Shown: positions 53,793 to 62,955 of the stretch, piece after piece
How the letters are laid out: each line of letters opens with the position of its first letter
How positions within the stretch are numbered: the first letter of the stretch is position 1
Assembly: GCF_003045775.1 (NCBI RefSeq)
Contig: NZ_PXNS01000007.1
Location: forward strand, 62,001-126,000
Direction of reading: 5' to 3'
DNA from: Halomonas litopenaei
Lineage (GTDB): Bacteria; Pseudomonadota; Gammaproteobacteria; Pseudomonadales; Halomonadaceae
DNA length: 64,000 nt
Notes under the pieces: generated by a model
The model's database searches: none
Told to the model about the DNA's origin: nothing
The model's input: only the letters and a program-made list of their open reading frames with translations
Translations under genes and position numbers: made by a program

Positions 53793-54350
53793 TCAGCGGC
53801 TGTTGACCAACGTCAGGAACTCCTGACGGGTGCTCGGCTTCTCGCGGAATGCCCCCAGCATCACCGAGGACGTCATGCTGGAATTCTGCTTTTCGACGCC
53901 TCGCATCATCATGCACAGGTGTCGCGCCTCCACCACCACGGCCACGCCCCGGGCATCGGTGACCTGCAGCACGGCATCGGCGATCTGACGGGTCAGGTTC
54001 TCCTGGATCTGCATGCGGCGGGCGTACATGTCGACGATCCGGGCAAACTTGGACAGTCCCAGCACCTTGCCGTTGGGCAGGTAGGCGATATGGCACTTGC
54101 CGATGAAGGGCAGCAGGTGATGCTCGCACATGGAATACAGCTCGATGTCCTTGACCAGCACCATCTCGTCGGTCTCGGACGAAAACACCGCACCATTGAC
54201 GATCTCTTCCAGCGACTGGGTGTAGCCGCGGTTGAGAAACTGCATGGCCTTGGCAGCACGCTTGGGCGTATCCACCAACCCTTCTCGCTCCGGGTCTTCG
54301 CCCAGCTCCTCAATGATGTGTCGATAGTGATTGGCGAGTTCGTCAGTCAT
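53793..54350 (-). CDS. folE: GTP cyclohydrolase I
   Basis: 185 residues. [68 protein letters not shown] (zinc Cys and His-His) and [16 protein letters not shown] (second zinc Cys) are the type IA signatures. It converts GTP to dihydroneopterin triphosphate for folate and monapterin. The ATG at 54350 has AAGGG upstream; 34 further open codons are not conserved. Being zinc-dependent it would be sensitive to zinc shortage, but no Zur site was seen. Confidence 0.95.
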   Translation of the reverse strand: MTDELANHYRHIIEELGEDPEREGLVDTPKRAAKAMQFLNRGYTQSLEEIVNGAVFSSETDEMVLVKDIELYSMCEHHLLPFIGKCHIAYLPNGKVLGLSKFARIVDMYARRMQIQENLTRQIADAVLQVTDARGVAVVVEARHLCMMMRGVEKQNSSMTSSVMLGAFREKPSTRQEFLTLVNSR

Positions 54351-54795
54351 GATCCAGCCCTTCAGGGGAGTCGTCGGCTCGGGCGAACACCAGGCGGCCC
54401 GCCTGGCTCCACAAAACCTGTACAAAGAATTTTTGAAGTATAGCTTTTGCATTGCGTGAGCGATAGTCTACCGCAGCGTGTCGCCTTCCGCAGTTCGCCT
54501 GGTGTTTTTGCCCACCGTCACCCCCCATCATTGGCGAGAAATCGGCGCGACACCCGATCTTGCCACAGCCTGCTGCAAAAGCCCGTTGCCGAGGCCTATT
54601 GGGAGATTGCCGTCACCGACGCGACGAGGTACGTGACAGAGTGTCGCGCAACGAGAGCGATAGCTGTCCACCCGACAGCCCTGTGCTATCGTCATCAGGT
54701 TGTCCATGTGCCAGGCGACACTGTCGGTGGCATGCCTCCATGCAGCTACCCGTCCTGTTGCCCGCATTTCGCCAGCCATATCGCGAGAATCGCCA
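54351..54795. other. Divergent spacer upstream of folE, no gene seen
   Basis: A TATACT on the minus strand near 54436 could be the folE -10, but the -35 is poor. ORFs here overlap on both strands without ribosome-binding sites or conservation I can recognise. Confidence 0.5.
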
Positions 54796-55377
54796 ATGCC
54801 TGCCCTTCGCCGCCTGCTTGCCCGGCCCAGCACGCCCCTCGTCGCCATTCTGACCTTCAGCGCCCTGACCAGCATGACGCCCGCTATGGCGGACAGCCTG
54901 GAGCTACCCGCCCAGGCACGCATCGACGTCAGCATTATCGAAGGCATCGACCTCGACTCCGCCGGACAGCGGCTCGATGATGTCATGCTCAAGCCCGCCG
55001 CCGATGCCGAGGGACGCACCGACCTGCCCCACTACTGCGTGCTGGTCGGCGACGCCAAGCGCGATGGCCAACGCCTGCGCATCACCACCGAGGCCCTCAC
55101 CTGCGTCGAGACCGATGGCGGCGAAAGCCACATCTACTCCGGCGAACTCATCGCCGGCGCCTATGACGAGGATGGCCAGTTCGGCATCGCCGCCTGCGAT
55201 GACGGCGGCTGCCGCCTGGACGCCGACCGCGTGTTTCAGCTAGAACTGACCGAACCGCTGGCCATCGAGCAGATGCCCAACCCGTCTGCGCAGCTTAACG
55301 CCGAACGTCGTGGCGAAGACGCCGACAACGAAACCAAGCAGGCAACCCCGTCGAGCCAGACCACTCCGTCCGAGTAG
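54796..55377 (+). CDS. Exported protein of unknown function
   Basis: 193 residues. MPALRRLLARPSTPLVAILTFSALTSMTPAMADS is a standard Sec signal peptide with cleavage after AMA. The mature protein is acidic, with four Cys in two spaced pairs (HYCVLVGD, EALTCVE, AACDDGGCR) that could form periplasmic disulfides, and a Gln/Ser/Thr-rich C-terminal tail after about residue 165. I recognise no family. It stands alone between folE and srkA; the start at 54796 is chosen because it gives the signal peptide, although the frame is open from 54700. Confidence 0.7.
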   Translation: MPALRRLLARPSTPLVAILTFSALTSMTPAMADSLELPAQARIDVSIIEGIDLDSAGQRLDDVMLKPAADAEGRTDLPHYCVLVGDAKRDGQRLRITTEALTCVETDGGESHIYSGELIAGAYDEDGQFGIAACDDGGCRLDADRVFQLELTEPLAIEQMPNPSAQLNAERRGEDADNETKQATPSSQTTPSE

Positions 55378-55423
55378 CGGCACCTATGGCGGACAGCACA
55401 CGGCGTCCGCCAGACCCCATCTG

Positions 55424-56416
55424 TCAGCCACCCGCCAGCCAGCGCTCGGAATCCGCCAGGGCCAGGCGTTGATGCTCCAGCTGGCGGATGTGCTCGTCCC
55501 AGTAGCCGGCGTCGGCGACCCAGGGAAACGCCCGGGGAAAGGCCGGATCGTTCCAGCGCGCCACCACCCAGGCGCTATGGCGCATCAACCTCAAGGCGCG
55601 CAGCGGTTCGATCAGGGCGAGCTGCTGGCGATCGAAATCGATCACCTGCTCGTAGCCCTCGATCACCTCCGATAGCTGCATCGCCCTTTCCTCCGGCCCC
55701 TGGGCGGTGAACAGCATCCACAGGTCCTGTACCGCCGGCGCCATCATCGCGTCGTCGAAATCGACCAGCGCAAAGCGATCCTCCCGCCCCAGCATATTGC
55801 CGATATGGCAGTCGCCGTGAACCCTCTGCATGGGTGCGCTGACACCCGCGGGTGGTGCCAGCGCCTCGATCAACTGCTGCGAGATGCGCTCGTAGGCCTT
55901 GCGCTGACGCTCGCTCAACCAGGGACTCTCGAGTACCGTGCGACGAGCCTGTTCGGCCATGGCGCGGGGCTCCTGCCGACAGCGATGGGCGAACTCGCCG
56001 CGCCGGCCCACCTCGTGCACGCGTCCTATCAGCTCACCCAGGGCGAACAGATGGTCGGGGTTCTCGAGCTCAGGCGCCTGGCCGGGCAGGTGGGGAAACA
56101 GCGCCACGCGGTAGCCCCCCGCCCGGTGCAGGCTCTCGCCAGCGTCGTTGCGCCAGGGGGCCGCCACCGCCACCCCGGCATCGTCGAGCTCACGCAGGAA
56201 GGCGTGCTCCTCGCCGATGGCCTCATCGCTCAACCGGTCAGGGCGGTAGAACTTGGCCACCCAACGCTTGCGGTCATCGTCCTGCACCAGATAGACGCGG
56301 TTCTCGTAGCTGTTGAGCGCAAAGGGCTCGCCGGGCAGCCACAGGCCCAGTGATTCGATCGCCTCCACCACGCGCTGCGGAGAAAGTTCACTGAAGGGCG
56401 TGGGGGTCGTGGTCAT
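55424..56416 (-). CDS. srkA: Stress response kinase A (SrkA/YihE family)
   Basis: 330 residues, aminoglycoside-phosphotransferase-like protein kinase. SYENRVYLVQDDDRKRWVAKFYRPDRLSDEAIGEEHAFLREL gives the ATP-binding Lys and Glu; RVHGDCHIGNMLGREDRFALVDFDDAMMAPAVQDLWML contains the catalytic HGDxHxxN and the DFDD metal motif. YihE phosphorylates proteins in response to envelope stress in E. coli. GGAG precedes the ATG at 56416. It is convergent with the exported-protein gene. Confidence 0.92.
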   Translation of the reverse strand: MTTTPTPFSELSPQRVVEAIESLGLWLPGEPFALNSYENRVYLVQDDDRKRWVAKFYRPDRLSDEAIGEEHAFLRELDDAGVAVAAPWRNDAGESLHRAGGYRVALFPHLPGQAPELENPDHLFALGELIGRVHEVGRRGEFAHRCRQEPRAMAEQARRTVLESPWLSERQRKAYERISQQLIEALAPPAGVSAPMQRVHGDCHIGNMLGREDRFALVDFDDAMMAPAVQDLWMLFTAQGPEERAMQLSEVIEGYEQVIDFDRQQLALIEPLRALRLMRHSAWVVARWNDPAFPRAFPWVADAGYWDEHIRQLEHQRLALADSERWLAGG

Positions 56417-56467
56417 GGGGGCTCCGGGTAAAAGCACAAATATCAAACGAGGCGAGAGGCGCCGAGC

Positions 56468-57280
56468 TTAACAGAGCCAGGGTGGCGGCGTCCTCGCCAG
56501 CGCCCAGGCGTCTACCCGGCGTGCCCCCGCGCGGCGACAGGCCTGCGCCAGCCGCTCAAGGGTGGCCCCGGTGGTCATGACGTCATCGACCAGCGCCACG
56601 TGCCGAGGCAGCCCTGACGCGATACCAAACATGCCCGACGCGATGCGACGACGGGCCCGCGAACCGAGCTCATGCTGGGGGCGATCATCACGACGCCGCC
56701 AGGCCCGCCTCACCGGCACGCCGAGCCGACGCCCCAGCTCGCAGGCCAGCCACTGGCCCTGATCGAAGCCAAAGCGCCTGGCCCTGGCGGGATGACGCGG
56801 CACCCCGATCAGAGCGTCAGGCACGCCATTCTCGCCCACGAGCGATGCCTCGAGAAACAGTGCGACCAGCAACTGGGCGCTGGGCAGATGGGCCTCGGCC
56901 TTGAAGCGCTGGACGAGACGCCTGATCTCGTCGCGGTAGATCAGCGGCGTCCGCACCTCATGGAAGCTGAAGGGCTCCACCAGACAGCGACCGCACAGGC
57001 GTTCACCCGCCGGACGCCGCCAGCGGTGCTCGGGCAAGGGTTCGCCACAGCCCTCGCAGGGACAACGATTGAGATCAAGCCCTCGGCGGCAGGGATCACA
57101 CAGCAGGATTGTCACAGGACCCGGCGCAGCAAGCACCGCGTGACTCGACCCTAACCCTGGTCCTGGCCCTGGCCCTGGCCCTGGCGCCAGGGTCGCCAGG
57201 CAGAACAGGCAGCGATCCGCCATCAGTTTCGCCACGCCATGGTCAACCTTGCCGATCACGCAGGTTGACAGCTTCGCCAT
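56468..57280 (-). CDS. comF: ComF-family amidophosphoribosyltransferase-like protein
   Basis: About 270 residues (251 from 57223). N-terminal zinc-finger Cys pairs (RCLFC, CDPC, CPCEGCGEPL, CGRC) precede a phosphoribosyltransferase fold with IGVPRHPARARRFGFDQGQWLA and VALVDDVMTTGATLERLAQA (PRPP loop). ComF supports natural transformation. The Cys region is interrupted by APGPGPGPGPGLG, encoded by a 6-bp repeat. The ATG at 57280 has AAGGA upstream and is used here; ATG 57223 (MADRCLFC) fits the family better and would free the bioB control region. Divergent from bioB. Confidence 0.85.
   Translation of the reverse strand: MAKLSTCVIGKVDHGVAKLMADRCLFCLATLAPGPGPGPGPGLGSSHAVLAAPGPVTILLCDPCRRGLDLNRCPCEGCGEPLPEHRWRRPAGERLCGRCLVEPFSFHEVRTPLIYRDEIRRLVQRFKAEAHLPSAQLLVALFLEASLVGENGVPDALIGVPRHPARARRFGFDQGQWLACELGRRLGVPVRRAWRRRDDRPQHELGSRARRRIASGMFGIASGLPRHVALVDDVMTTGATLERLAQACRRAGARRVDAWALARTPPPWLC
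57155..57184. repeat. 6-bp repeat in comF
   Basis: CCTGGT followed by four CCTGGC units; encodes a run of Pro-Gly pairs in ComF between the first and second Cys pairs. Confidence 0.9.
57240..57271. promoter_or_regulatory. BirA-like operator 1 upstream of bioB
   Basis: TGGTCAACC-N14-GGTTGACAG, with eight perfect inverted pairs (GTCAACCT/AGGTTGAC). The known biotin operator is TTGTAAACC-spacer-GGTTTACAA, so half-sites and spacing agree. TTGACA at 57265 could be a -35 with TATCCT at 57287 for bioB. Confidence 0.6.
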
Positions 57281-57294
57281 ACCACTTATCCTTG

Positions 57295-57327
57295 TCGTCA
57301 ACCAATCCGATTTTAAAAAGTTGACCA
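57295..57327. promoter_or_regulatory. BirA-like operator 2 upstream of bioB
   Basis: TCGTCAACC-N15-AGTTGACCA, ending 13 bases before the bioB ATG. Inverted core GTCAAC/GTTGAC. Binding would block the start or early transcription of bioB. Confidence 0.55.
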
Positions 57328-57340
57328 TAGCGAGACACCC

Positions 57341-58435
57341 ATGTCTGCCGACTCGACGTCCACAGTTTCCACCCTAGCCGCCGATGCCGCCCCCCGTCAC
57401 GACTGGACGCTCGATGAGATCGAAGCGCTGTTCGCCCTGCCCTTCAATGATCTGCTGTTCAAGGCCCAGTGCGTCCACCGCCAGCACTTCGATGCCAACG
57501 CCGTTCAGGTCTCGACCCTGTTGTCGATCAAGACCGGCGCCTGCCCCGAGGACTGCAAGTACTGTCCTCAGTCTGGCCACTACAACACCGGCCTGGACAA
57601 GGAGAAGCTGCTCGAGATCGAAAAGGTGGTGGAGCAGGCGAAGTCCGCACTCGATGCCGGTGCCAGCCGTTTCTGCATGGGCGCCGCCTGGCGCAGCCCG
57701 CGCCAGCGGGATCTCGAGGTGGTCATCGAAATGGTGAAAAGGGTCAAGGCGCTGGGGCTCGAGACCTGCATGACCCTCGGCATGGTCGACGAAGCCCAGG
57801 CCCACCAGCTGGCCGACGCCGGCCTCGACTACTACAACCACAATCTGGATACCTCGCCTGAGTACTACGGCGAGATCATTACCACGCGCAGCTACGCCGA
57901 TCGCCTCGACACCCTGGGCAATGTGCGCCAGGCCGGCATGAAGATCTGCTCCGGCGGCATCCTCGGCATGGGCGAGACCGCCCGTGATCGCGCGGGGCTG
58001 CTCAGGCAGCTGGCCAACCTGTCACCGCACCCGGAGTCGGTACCGATCAACATGCTGGTCAAGGTCCCCGGCACGCCCCTGGAGGACGTCGAGGACCTCG
58101 ACCCCATCGAGTACCTGCGCGCCATCGCGGTGGCCCGCATCATGATGCCGAAGAGCCACGTGCGACTGTCCGCCGGTCGGGAGCAAATGGACGAGTCGAC
58201 CCAGGCACTGGCCTTCATGGCCGGCGCCAACTCGATCTTCTACGGCGACACCCTGCTGACCACCGGCAACCCACAGGTCGAGCGCGACCGCGCGCTGTTC
58301 GACAAGCTTGGCCTGCATCCGGAACGTCGCGACACCTGTGCCAGTGACGACGAGCGCGAACAGGTCCTGGCCCGGCAGATCGAGCGCCAGGCCAGGGAAG
58401 CCAGCAGCGCCCAGTTCTATGACGCTGCGGTCTAG
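57341..58435 (+). CDS. bioB: Biotin synthase
   Basis: 364 residues, radical-SAM enzyme. [16 protein letters not shown] carries the CxxxCxxC [4Fe-4S] motif; [38 protein letters not shown] and RLSAGREQM (with the Arg that binds the [2Fe-2S] cluster) are all present. It inserts sulfur into dethiobiotin. First gene of bioBFHCD, preceded by two BirA-like operators; the next gene follows after 63 bases. Confidence 0.97.
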   Translation: MSADSTSTVSTLAADAAPRHDWTLDEIEALFALPFNDLLFKAQCVHRQHFDANAVQVSTLLSIKTGACPEDCKYCPQSGHYNTGLDKEKLLEIEKVVEQAKSALDAGASRFCMGAAWRSPRQRDLEVVIEMVKRVKALGLETCMTLGMVDEAQAHQLADAGLDYYNHNLDTSPEYYGEIITTRSYADRLDTLGNVRQAGMKICSGGILGMGETARDRAGLLRQLANLSPHPESVPINMLVKVPGTPLEDVEDLDPIEYLRAIAVARIMMPKSHVRLSAGREQMDESTQALAFMAGANSIFYGDTLLTTGNPQVERDRALFDKLGLHPERRDTCASDDEREQVLARQIERQAREASSAQFYDAAV

Positions 58436-58498
58436 CCCCATGTGCGCCCGCTGCCAGCCCTTCGCTAGTGCGGTGCATCACTGCCAGGAGCCCACCCC

Positions 58499-59671
58499 AT
58501 GAGCGCAGACTGGCATTCCCACCTGCGCCAGAGTGCCCAGGCACGCCACGAGGCGCATCGCTGGCGCCAGCGCCGTGTCCATCGGCAGGACGCGCAGCGA
58601 CTCGACATGGCCGGCAACGACTATCTCGGTCTGGCCGCTGACCCGCGTCTGGCCGAGGCCGCCGCCGATGGTGCGCGGCGCTTCGGCGCCGGGGCCCGTG
58701 CCTCACATCTGGTCACCGGACACAGCACGGTGCACGAGGCACTCGAAGAAGCCCTGGCACGCCTCACCGGACGCCCCCGGGCGCTGCTGTTCTCCACCGG
58801 CTACATGGCCAACCTGGGGGTGATACAGGCGCTCTGTGACAGCGGCGTGCATCTTCTGCAGGACCGGCTGAATCACGCCTCCCTGATCGACGGTGCCCGG
58901 CTGTCCGGCGCCCGCTCACGGCGCTATCACCACAACGACCTTGATGACCTGGCGCGCCTGCTGGATCGGGTGCCGGACGCCAGCCGCCGCCTGGTCATCA
59001 GCGACGGTGTCTTCAGCATGGACGGGGACTGCGCCGACGTCGACGGCCTGGCCGAGCTCAGCCGGCGCCACGGCGCCTGGCTGATGATCGACGATGCTCA
59101 CGGCATCGGCGTGCTGGGCGAAAACGGCGACGGTAGCGTCGGTCGACGACTCGGCTGCGAGCGGGTCCCCGTGCTGGTCGGCACCCTGGGCAAGGCGCTC
59201 GGCACCGCCGGTGCCTTCGTCGCCGGCGATGACGCCCTGATCGAGCATCTGATCCAGTTCGCCCGCCCTTACATCTACACCACCGCCCTGCCCCCGCCGG
59301 TGGCGGCGGCGACGCTACAGTCTCTCGAGATAGTGGCCAGCGAACCCGAGCGTCGCCGCCATCTCGATGGGCTGATCGCGCGATTCCGCCGCGAGGCCAC
59401 CAGCCTGAAGCTGCCGCTGATGGCGTCGGCCACCCCCATCCAGCCGATCCTGCTCGGCGATGAGCAGCGCACCCTGGACTGGGCCAGCACCCTCGAGGAC
59501 GCCGGCATCCGGGTGGGCGCCATTCGCCCGCCGACGGTTCCCGCCGGCGCCTCAAGGCTGCGTGTCACCCTGAGCGCCGCCCATGACGACCACGACATCG
59601 ACCGTCTGCTCGAGGCGCTCTTGACCTGCCAGAAGCAGGAGTCGGCCACCTGCATAGGGGCATCCCGATGA
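58499..59671 (+). CDS. bioF: 8-amino-7-oxononanoate synthase
   Basis: 390 residues, alpha-oxoamine synthase. NDYLGLAADPRLAEAA, FGAGARASHLVTGHSTVHEALEEALARLTGRPRALLFSTGYMANLG, DRLNHASLIDGARLSGA, DDAHGIGVLG and VGTLGKALGTAGAF with the PLP Lys are in order. It condenses pimeloyl-ACP (or CoA) with alanine. AGGAG precedes the ATG. The stop overlaps bioH (ATGA). Confidence 0.96.
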   Translation: MSADWHSHLRQSAQARHEAHRWRQRRVHRQDAQRLDMAGNDYLGLAADPRLAEAAADGARRFGAGARASHLVTGHSTVHEALEEALARLTGRPRALLFSTGYMANLGVIQALCDSGVHLLQDRLNHASLIDGARLSGARSRRYHHNDLDDLARLLDRVPDASRRLVISDGVFSMDGDCADVDGLAELSRRHGAWLMIDDAHGIGVLGENGDGSVGRRLGCERVPVLVGTLGKALGTAGAFVAGDDALIEHLIQFARPYIYTTALPPPVAAATLQSLEIVASEPERRRHLDGLIARFRREATSLKLPLMASATPIQPILLGDEQRTLDWASTLEDAGIRVGAIRPPTVPAGASRLRVTLSAAHDDHDIDRLLEALLTCQKQESATCIGASR

Positions 59672-60579
59672 TCCGGCTAGTTCTGCTGTCCGGTTGGGCC
59701 ATCGACGCCAGAATCTGGTCACCGCTGGCGAGCCATTGGGGGACCTCGGTGACGGTGGAGACCATCGACTGGCCCGGCATGGGCGGCAGGCCCGCGCTTG
59801 CAGACACAGGTGCCTCGGACGCAGACGCCTCAGACGCCTCGGACGCAAACACGGGGCTTTTCCAGCAGCAGGCACACCCGTCCTCTGGCATTCAGACGCT
59901 GGCGAAGGCCATGGGACCTTCCCTGTCGTCCCGCGACGGCGAGCCGGTCATCTGGGTGGGCTGGTCGCTCGGCGCGTTGCAGGCCGCCGCGCTGACCCGG
60001 CACCTGCCCGCCCCCGACGGCCTGGTGCTGCTCGGCATGGGTCCGACCTTCTGTCACCCGAACGGGGTGACAACGACGGCGCTGGCTGATTTTCGCGCCG
60101 CCTTCCGCCGCGACCCGACCAGGGCCAGAGAGCATTTCCTGCGCTGGCAGCTGTCCGGCGAGCCCTCGCCCCGTGACGCCCTGCGCAGGCTGCGCAGCCT
60201 GCTGACGCCTGACATCGTCGCCGATCACGCCACCCTGGAGCAGGGCCTCGCCACCCTGGCAAGCGCCGATATCGGTGACCTGCTTGGCGGCGTGCCAGGC
60301 CATGTCTCAGGCCAAGCGCCGGATAATGCAACTCCCGTCCCCGCCACGTCCCTGTGCGGTGCCACGGACCCCCTGCTGGCGCCTGCCGTACGCGCGGCCA
60401 TGGACGAGCGTATCGAAGGCGCCGGGCACTGCCCGATGCTGAGCCAGCCGGCCCGTCTGGCCGAGGCGATTCAGCGCCACGCCTTGCGCATGCTAGATAA
60501 AGGAAAGGCACCCACCAGCCGCCGCGGGCCTCACTATGGTGACCGCGAAGCCCAGGGGTTTGACGAGGTGACGCCATGA
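59668..60579 (+). CDS. bioH: Pimeloyl-ACP methyl ester carboxylesterase (BioH-type)
   Basis: 303 residues, alpha/beta hydrolase. VLLSGWAIDARIWSPLA is the oxyanion strand, VGWSLGALQAAAL carries the nucleophile Ser, GATDPLLAP the Asp and EGAGHCPMLSQP the His. It cleaves the methyl ester after two fatty-acid cycles, releasing pimeloyl-ACP for BioF. It is longer than typical BioH because of an acidic low-complexity insert (GASDADASDASDANTG) near residues 47-65 and a charged C-terminal tail. Between bioF and bioC, overlapping both by four bases. Confidence 0.88.
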   Translation: MIRLVLLSGWAIDARIWSPLASHWGTSVTVETIDWPGMGGRPALADTGASDADASDASDANTGLFQQQAHPSSGIQTLAKAMGPSLSSRDGEPVIWVGWSLGALQAAALTRHLPAPDGLVLLGMGPTFCHPNGVTTTALADFRAAFRRDPTRAREHFLRWQLSGEPSPRDALRRLRSLLTPDIVADHATLEQGLATLASADIGDLLGGVPGHVSGQAPDNATPVPATSLCGATDPLLAPAVRAAMDERIEGAGHCPMLSQPARLAEAIQRHALRMLDKGKAPTSRRGPHYGDREAQGFDEVTP

Positions 60580-61538
60580 ACGCTCCGCTTGTGCAGCGCC
60601 AGCTCGAGCCCGCGTGCTCCAGCGACACGGCCTCGGCCACGCCGAACCAGAGGGACGTCTCCGCAGCGCCCGATGGCACACCCGGTGACTGGCAGCGGCG
60701 GGTCGCCCGGGCGTTCTCGCGGGCGGCCCCGCGCTACCGAGAACTGGCGCGCGCCCAGATGGCCATGGCCGAGACGCTGTGGCCCCACCTGCCAGATCAC
60801 GCCGAGCGGATCCTCGATCTGGGTTGCGGGCCCGGCGACCTGACCCGAAGAGTGGCCGAGCGCTACCCTGACGCCAGCGTGCTGGGGCTGGATCTGTCCG
60901 CGGCGATGCTGGCACAGGCTCGCCAGACACTGGTTCAACAGACACCGACCCAACAGACACCGGCCCGACCAGCCCAGGACGACCGAGGCACCGAGCCACG
61001 TCGACAAGAGGCATCACCTCATCCGCGCGCCACGGCGTGCGCCTGGGTCTGCGCCGACGCCCAGGCGCTGCCGCTGGCCGATGCCAGTCTCGACCTGGCG
61101 ATATCCAATCTGGCCATCCAGTGGTGTCCCGACCTGGAGCAGGTGCTGGCGGAACTCCATCGCGTCCTGGCGCCTGGGGGACGGGCGGTACTCAACACCC
61201 TGCTGCCCGGCACCCTGGCCGAGATCGGCCAGGTCTGGCGTCAACCGGGCAAGGCCAGTGGAGTGCTGGACTTCGCAAGCCTGGACGACCACCGGCGCGC
61301 GGTGCTTTCCCGCCCCTGGGCCGCCACCGCCTTCGAGCAGCGTGCCGAGCGCTTCTACTACCCGGACCTGGACGCCGTGATGGCCTCGGTCAAGGGCGTC
61401 GGCGCCCAGGTCGCCCGTCCCGGCGCCCGGCTGAGCCGTCAGGATATAAGACAGGCGCGGGCCCGCTATGAACACCTGCGCAGACCCGAAGGACTACCGG
61501 TGACCTACCAGCGGCTGACGTTGATTCTCGATCGCTGA
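60576..61538 (+). CDS. bioC: Malonyl-ACP O-methyltransferase
   Basis: 320 residues, longer than typical BioC (about 250-290). WQRRVARAFSRAAPRYRELARAQMAMAETLW is the BioC N-terminal helix, ILDLGCGPGDLTRRVAERYPDASVLGLDLSAAMLAQAR the SAM motif, and CADAQALPLADASLDLAISNLAIQWCPDLEQVLAELHRVLAPGG follows. It methylates malonyl-ACP to start pimelate synthesis. Between SAM motifs lies a 30-residue low-complexity insert (about 118-150) partly encoded by a 15-bp tandem repeat (60921-60965: CAGACACnGnC units). Confidence 0.93.
   Translation: MNAPLVQRQLEPACSSDTASATPNQRDVSAAPDGTPGDWQRRVARAFSRAAPRYRELARAQMAMAETLWPHLPDHAERILDLGCGPGDLTRRVAERYPDASVLGLDLSAAMLAQARQTLVQQTPTQQTPARPAQDDRGTEPRRQEASPHPRATACAWVCADAQALPLADASLDLAISNLAIQWCPDLEQVLAELHRVLAPGGRAVLNTLLPGTLAEIGQVWRQPGKASGVLDFASLDDHRRAVLSRPWAATAFEQRAERFYYPDLDAVMASVKGVGAQVARPGARLSRQDIRQARARYEHLRRPEGLPVTYQRLTLILDR
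60921..60965. repeat. 15-bp tandem repeat inside bioC
   Basis: CGCCAGACACTGGTT, CAACAGACACCGACC, CAACAGACACCGGCC; encodes QQTP-type units. Confidence 0.85.
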
Positions 61539-61622
61539 CGCCTGACCACCGCGCCCCTGAGTGAGGTGCCCCATCGTCGTTTCACCGCCACCAAACTTGC
61601 AGCACAGGATCCCGCACTCGCC

Positions 61623-62315
61623 ATGCCAAGCTACTTTGTGACCGGCACCGACACCGACGCCGGCAAGACCCTGGCAAGCTCCGGCCTGCTGGCCCTGGCA
61701 CGCCGCCAGGGCCAGACCACCCTCGGCCTCAAACCGATCGCCTCGGGGTGTGAGTCCACCGCCGAGGGACTGCGTAATATCGACGCCCTGACCCTGCAGG
61801 CCCAGAGCGTGCCGTCTGTACCCTATGACGACATCAATCCCTTCGCCTTCGCGCCCCCCATTGCGCCACACCTGGCGGCTCGCTATGCCGGCGTGGACCT
61901 GTCCCTCGACAGGCTCTGCCACACGCTGGGGGGAAGCCTTGAGCTCCCCCGTGATCTGATCCTGGTCGAGGGAGCCGGCGGCTACCGGGTCCCGCTCAAC
62001 GACCAGGAGGACCTGGCGGGGCTCGCCACACGCCTTCAGCTTCCGGTGATCCTGGTGGTGGGACTGAAACTCGGCTGCCTGAACCACGCCCTGCTGACCG
62101 CCGAAGCCCTCAAGGCGGATGGCGTCACTTGCGCCGGCTGGATCGGCAACCTTGTCGATCCCGGCTTCGCCGAAGATGAAACCCTCTACCGGGACAACCT
62201 CGATCACCTGAAAGCCAGGCTGCTGGGGCCCTGCCTCGGCATCATTCCTCGCCTCGATGGCAGCGACCATCGGGCACTGGCCGATCAAGCTGCCGATCAT
62301 CTTTCGCTGCCATAG
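61623..62315 (+). CDS. bioD: Dethiobiotin synthetase
   Basis: 230 residues. YFVTGTDTDAGKTLASSGLL is the P-loop that binds ATP; LKPIASGCE, ILVEGAGGYRVPL and VVGLKLGCLNHALLTAEAL are conserved. It closes the ureido ring using CO2 and ATP. The ATG at 61623 matches the family start; 19 further open codons are not conserved. Last gene of bioBFHCD, 84 bases after bioC. Confidence 0.96.
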   Translation: MPSYFVTGTDTDAGKTLASSGLLALARRQGQTTLGLKPIASGCESTAEGLRNIDALTLQAQSVPSVPYDDINPFAFAPPIAPHLAARYAGVDLSLDRLCHTLGGSLELPRDLILVEGAGGYRVPLNDQEDLAGLATRLQLPVILVVGLKLGCLNHALLTAEALKADGVTCAGWIGNLVDPGFAEDETLYRDNLDHLKARLLGPCLGIIPRLDGSDHRALADQAADHLSLP

Positions 62316-62417
62316 CTCGACCTCACAAGCCTCAGCCCAGCCCCCGAGCCGCTCGAAGCGTCCGGGCGGATAGCGGGGCCCTGGCTCGATCGAAGCGAGC
62401 GCACCTCACGGAAGTGT

Positions 62418-62445
62418 TTGACTTGCCAGGCCGGCAACGTAAAAT
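62418..62445 (+). promoter_or_regulatory. Probable promoter of the tRNA-Leu gene
   Basis: TTGACT (62418-62423), 16 bases, TAAAAT (62440-62445); transcription would begin about 13 bases before the tRNA. Confidence 0.7.
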
Positions 62446-62465
62446 ATGCCCCGCCTACCCCGCGT

Positions 62466-62550
62466 GCGGATGTGGTGGAATTGGTAGACACGCTAGATTT
62501 AGGTTCTAGTGCCTTAGCGCGTGGGAGTTCGAGTCTCCCCATCCGCACCA
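62466..62550 (+). tRNA. tRNA-Leu (anticodon UAG)
   Basis: 85 nt including encoded CCA. Acceptor GCGGATG pairs with CATCCGC, D-arm GGTGGAATTGGTAGACACG, anticodon stem CTAGA/TCTAG around TTTAGGT with anticodon TAG at 62500-62502, long variable arm TGCCTTAGCGCGT typical of class II tRNA-Leu, T-arm GGGAGTTCGAGTCTCCC. Confidence 0.97.
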
Positions 62551-62955
62551 TCTTGATCTCGCTCAGCTTTTTCCTACAGCTGTCAGTTTCCCAAGACGCC
62601 TGGGCCATTCGCTCAGGGTAGAATCCTGGCATGGTCTCATCATGCCTGGCGACACCTGACATGACGGCTCGTCCGGGTCTTCCCTGCAATGATCCAGCAC
62701 CTACCTATCACCTCTTGAGCGTGATGGCATTGCTGCAGGTAGGCCTGGTCAGCGCTCGCAAGCACTCAATCATCTCATGGCGCTTTGCAGGAAAAGCCCG
62801 AACGCCATCGCCACCGACGGCGAACAATCCCGGCTTCCCCTGCATATTCTTCCCGCGATACTTCGAGACCTTACAGTGGTCCCAAAAAAGAGCGCCCCAA
62901 ACTTGAGGGGTGGTTCAGGGCGCTCTTGCCATTACATCGAAGGTTGAAGCGATGG
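62551..62955. other. Region between tRNA-Leu and the alkylsulfatase gene
   Basis: No gene I can support. On the minus strand a 45-codon frame (MQGKPGLFAVGGDG, 62708-62845) is open and reads upstream for another 15 codons without a start, perhaps a gene remnant. Composition begins to drop here. Confidence 0.5.
62884..62927 (-). terminator. Rho-independent terminator of the alkylsulfatase gene
   Basis: On the minus strand AAGAGCGCCC and GGGCGCTCTT pair, with a 20-base loop containing a smaller CCCCTC/GAGGGG-type pairing, followed by a run of T. Confidence 0.85.

Noticed and set aside
54447..55019. Overlapping frames on both strands upstream of the exported-protein gene
   Set aside because: No ribosome-binding sites, no recognisable family, and composition typical of spacer.
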